DNA of 64,000 bases from Carboxylicivirga sp. (lineage in GTDB: Bacteria > Bacteroidota > Bacteroidia > Bacteroidales > Marinilabiliaceae), in assembly GCA_025210475.1 (NCBI GenBank), contig JAOARW010000053.1:124001-188000 (forward strand). The letters run 5' to 3'. Numbering within the stretch: the stretch's first letter is position 1; every line of letters starts with the position of its first letter. The notes under the pieces were generated by a model, which was not told the origin of the DNA, ran no database searches, and was given only the letters and a program-made list of their open reading frames with translations. Below, in pieces: positions 61,960 to 64,000 of this stretch. The translations under genes and the position numbers were made by a program.

Positions 61960-63207
61960 TTATGCCGGACGAACCTGCCCCTGACCTTTAACCACCCATT
62001 TATAAGAGGTTAGTTCCCGTAAGCCCATTGGACCGCGGGCATGTAGCTTTTGTGTGCTGATACCAATCTCGGCTCCCAAACCAAATTGAGCGCCATCGGT
62101 AAATGCTGTGCTGGTATTGACATAAACGGCTGCGGCATCTACTTCATTCAGATAGCGATCGATGGTGTTTGCTTCTTCTGCAATAATGGCCTCACTGTGT
62201 TTGGAGCTGAATCGATAAATGTGATCGAGGGCCTCGTCAAAACTGGCAACTGTTTTAATCGACATCTTAAGCGCTAAGAATTCTGTGCCAAAATCTTCAT
62301 CTGTGGCCTGGTGCAATAATTCAGCCGGGTATAAGCCTTCTAGTTTATTGTGTGATAGCTCATCGGCAAAAAGCTCAACCTTCTGCTTGGCCATATCATG
62401 CACCAATACCGGAAGATCGTTGAGTCGATTTTGGTGAATAACCAAACAGTCAAGTGCATTACAAACACTAACCCGTCGTGTTTTGGCATTGAAGATGATT
62501 TGTTTCCCCATGTCCAGATCGCCCGATTCATCGAAGTAAGTATGCACAATGCCAGCACCTGTTTCAATAACCGGTAATTTGGCATTGTCGCGCACCGCAT
62601 TAATTAATCCTTGTGAACCTCGCGGAATCAATACATCCACAAATCCTACGGCATTCATCAGTTCTTCGGTAGCTTGCCGATCAACAGGCAATAATTGTAC
62701 AATGTCTTGGCTCACCTGGTTCTTCTCCAATACCGTTTGAATGATGCTCACCAGTATACGATTGCTAAATTCAGCATCACTTCCGCCTTTTAAAACACAG
62801 GCATTGCCCGAACGCAGGCACAAGGCAAAAACATCGATGGTGACATTGGGACGTGCTTCGTAAATAACACCAACAACACCCAAAGCAACTCGTTTCTTCT
62901 TAAGTTGCAGACCATTTTCCAGGTTGCGACTTTCCAATACTTCACCAATAGGACAAGGCAGTTCAGACACATTCACAACATCATCAGCGATGGCATTAAT
63001 GCGTTCTGATGTTAGTTTCAAACGATCATACTTTGGATTACTTTCCTCCATACGATCCAAATCCTGCTGGTTAGCCTGCAAAATCTCCTTAATAGAAGCT
63101 TTCAATTCAGCGCTTAAATCCTTTAAAATATCAGCCGTTTGGTTTGATGTCAGACGCGTCATCAGCCGTGCGGCCTGTTTTACTTTCTCGAAATAGTCTT
63201 TATACAT
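61960..63207 (-). CDS. proA: Gamma-glutamyl phosphate reductase
   Basis: A 415-residue NADPH aldehyde-dehydrogenase-fold enzyme of proline synthesis, reducing glutamyl phosphate to the semialdehyde. The catalytic cysteine is in [14 protein letters not shown] (near 256), with [19 protein letters not shown] and [15 protein letters not shown] near 115-150. The C-terminus has [17 protein letters not shown] and the family signature [15 protein letters not shown]. Nineteen bases separate it from proB. Confidence 0.95.
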   Translation of the reverse strand: MYKDYFEKVKQAARLMTRLTSNQTADILKDLSAELKASIKEILQANQQDLDRMEESNPKYDRLKLTSERINAIADDVVNVSELPCPIGEVLESRNLENGLQLKKKRVALGVVGVIYEARPNVTIDVFALCLRSGNACVLKGGSDAEFSNRILVSIIQTVLEKNQVSQDIVQLLPVDRQATEELMNAVGFVDVLIPRGSQGLINAVRDNAKLPVIETGAGIVHTYFDESGDLDMGKQIIFNAKTRRVSVCNALDCLVIHQNRLNDLPVLVHDMAKQKVELFADELSHNKLEGLYPAELLHQATDEDFGTEFLALKMSIKTVASFDEALDHIYRFSSKHSEAIIAEEANTIDRYLNEVDAAAVYVNTSTAFTDGAQFGLGAEIGISTQKLHARGPMGLRELTSYKWVVKGQGQVRPA

Positions 63208-63226
63208 ATGGTGATTGGCTTTTTTC

Positions 63227-64000
63227 TTAACTTAAAAACTCAGGGAAAACATATAAATAATCGTAATGCACCAAAGGTTTATATTTGTCATCGTGCCAGT
63301 GTTTATTGGCTTTAGAGCTGCTATAGGAGGCCTTGCCTATGCAAATGGTTTTTTGGTTTTCATCCAGGATTTTTATAAGATCACCTTTTTCAAAAGAGCC
63401 TATAAACCGGCTGACACCTGCCAAAAGCAGACTGGTTGCTTTTTTGGAGCACAACGCTTTAAAGGCGCCTTCATTGATAATGATACTGGCTTTGGCAAAG
63501 CCTTCGGAATAGGCGATCCATTGCTTGACAGCAGGAAATCCTTCTCCTGCTCTAAAGTGTGTATGAACAACTTGCTGGGACGCATCCATCAGTTGCGTTA
63601 GGATGCCATCGTGCTGACCATTGGCGATGTGTACGTTGATGCCTGACATAGCCGATTTTTGAGCCACCCGGCATTTGGTGAGCATGCCTCCTCGTCCGAA
63701 ATCGGATTTTGCAGTTGAAATGTATTTGGATAAATCCTTTTCATCTGCTTCGATCTGTGGAATGACCTGTGCTGAAGCATCATTGGGATGACCGTTATAA
63801 ATTCCGTCTACATTGGATAAAATAATCAATCCTTCACAACCCATCATGGAGGCCATCATACCACTCAACTCATCATTATCGGTAAACATGAGTGCAGTTA
63901 CCGAAACGGCATCGTTCTCATTAACGATGGGGAGTACACTGTTATCCCATAGTGCGCTCACGCAATTTTTCATGTTCAGGTAATGTTCGCGTGTGCTGAA
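63227..64000 (-). CDS. proB: Glutamate 5-kinase, 5' end cut by the window
   Basis: The frame is open to the right edge; upstream of the first internal methionine (63973) it reads FSTREHYLN in phase, so the true start lies outside. The visible 257 residues cover the end of the amino-acid kinase domain ([32 protein letters not shown]) and a C-terminal PUA domain (about 155-257 of the visible part). It phosphorylates glutamate as the first step of proline synthesis and is normally feedback-inhibited by proline. It leads the minus-strand proline/arginine run. Confidence 0.93.
   Translation of the reverse strand, partial: FSTREHYLNMKNCVSALWDNSVLPIVNENDAVSVTALMFTDNDELSGMMASMMGCEGLIILSNVDGIYNGHPNDASAQVIPQIEADEKDLSKYISTAKSDFGRGGMLTKCRVAQKSAMSGINVHIANGQHDGILTQLMDASQQVVHTHFRAGEGFPAVKQWIAYSEGFAKASIIINEGAFKALCSKKATSLLLAGVSRFIGSFEKGDLIKILDENQKTICIGKASYSSSKANKHWHDDKYKPLVHYDYLYVFPEFLS

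Noticed and set aside
1-64000. tRNA, rRNA, insertion sequences and prophage genes
   Set aside because: None was seen by eye on either strand; no transposase, integrase or cloverleaf-type sequence was convincing. A tRNAscan/Infernal run would settle RNA genes.

Overview
The window looks like a chromosomal segment of a Bacteroidota bacterium, probably a marine or anaerobic/facultative member near Bacteroidales/Marinilabiliales (inference). Evidence: a hybrid two-component regulator with a propeller sensor and AraC-type output, a TonB-dependent receptor with a carboxypeptidase-type N-terminal domain, a SusB-like GH97 enzyme, a DUF1080 protein beside a Gfo/Idh/MocA oxidoreductase, a succinylornithine-type carbamoyltransferase, many lipoproteins, and several TAnnTTTG -7 promoter motifs. 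No rRNA, convincing tRNA, IS element, prophage or CRISPR array was seen.

Layout. 1-8421: start of an ApbE-like gene cut by the left edge, then a sugar-oxidation module (Gfo/Idh/MocA oxidoreductase, two-domain DUF1080 protein) downstream of a 1388-residue hybrid sensor/regulator, and a FAD oxidoreductase. 8628-13079: a glycosidase-like lipoprotein, uracil-DNA glycosylase, a GH97 glycosidase and a VOC protein. 13348-22794: a likely phosphate-response region made of a beta-helix lipoprotein, a TonB-dependent receptor, a PiT-type transporter with a helical (PhoU-like) tail, and a divergent PhoR/PhoB-like pair; the intergenic spaces carry TTAACA-type repeats at 11-bp period. 22925-33397: housekeeping genes (SPOR lipoprotein, purE, hpt, adk, obgE, a membrane MutS relative, topoisomerase IV parE/parC, aroK).

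33586-48775: a complete C5 heme pathway in two blocks (hemA-C-D-B-L-E-N and hemH-hemG), the second continuing into a small four-helix membrane protein and a two-component system. 48772-55630: inorganic pyrophosphatase, a free-standing HNH protein, YifB/ComM-type ATPase, a metallo-beta-lactamase-fold hydrolase and priA. 55631-56204 is a non-coding interval with four 18-bp palindromes at an exact 23-bp period. 56205-64000 (minus strand): proB (cut by the right edge), proA, argF', argB, argE-like, argH and citrate synthase, i.e. proline and arginine synthesis through N-succinylated intermediates plus the entry enzyme of the TCA cycle.

The most interesting candidates are the putative Pho regulon that includes an outer-membrane receptor paired with a beta-helix lipoprotein, the 23-bp-period palindrome array, the tandem DUF1080/Gfo-Idh module, and the HemG-coupled membrane protein. 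All gene functions are inferred from the sequence by eye; no database search was run.
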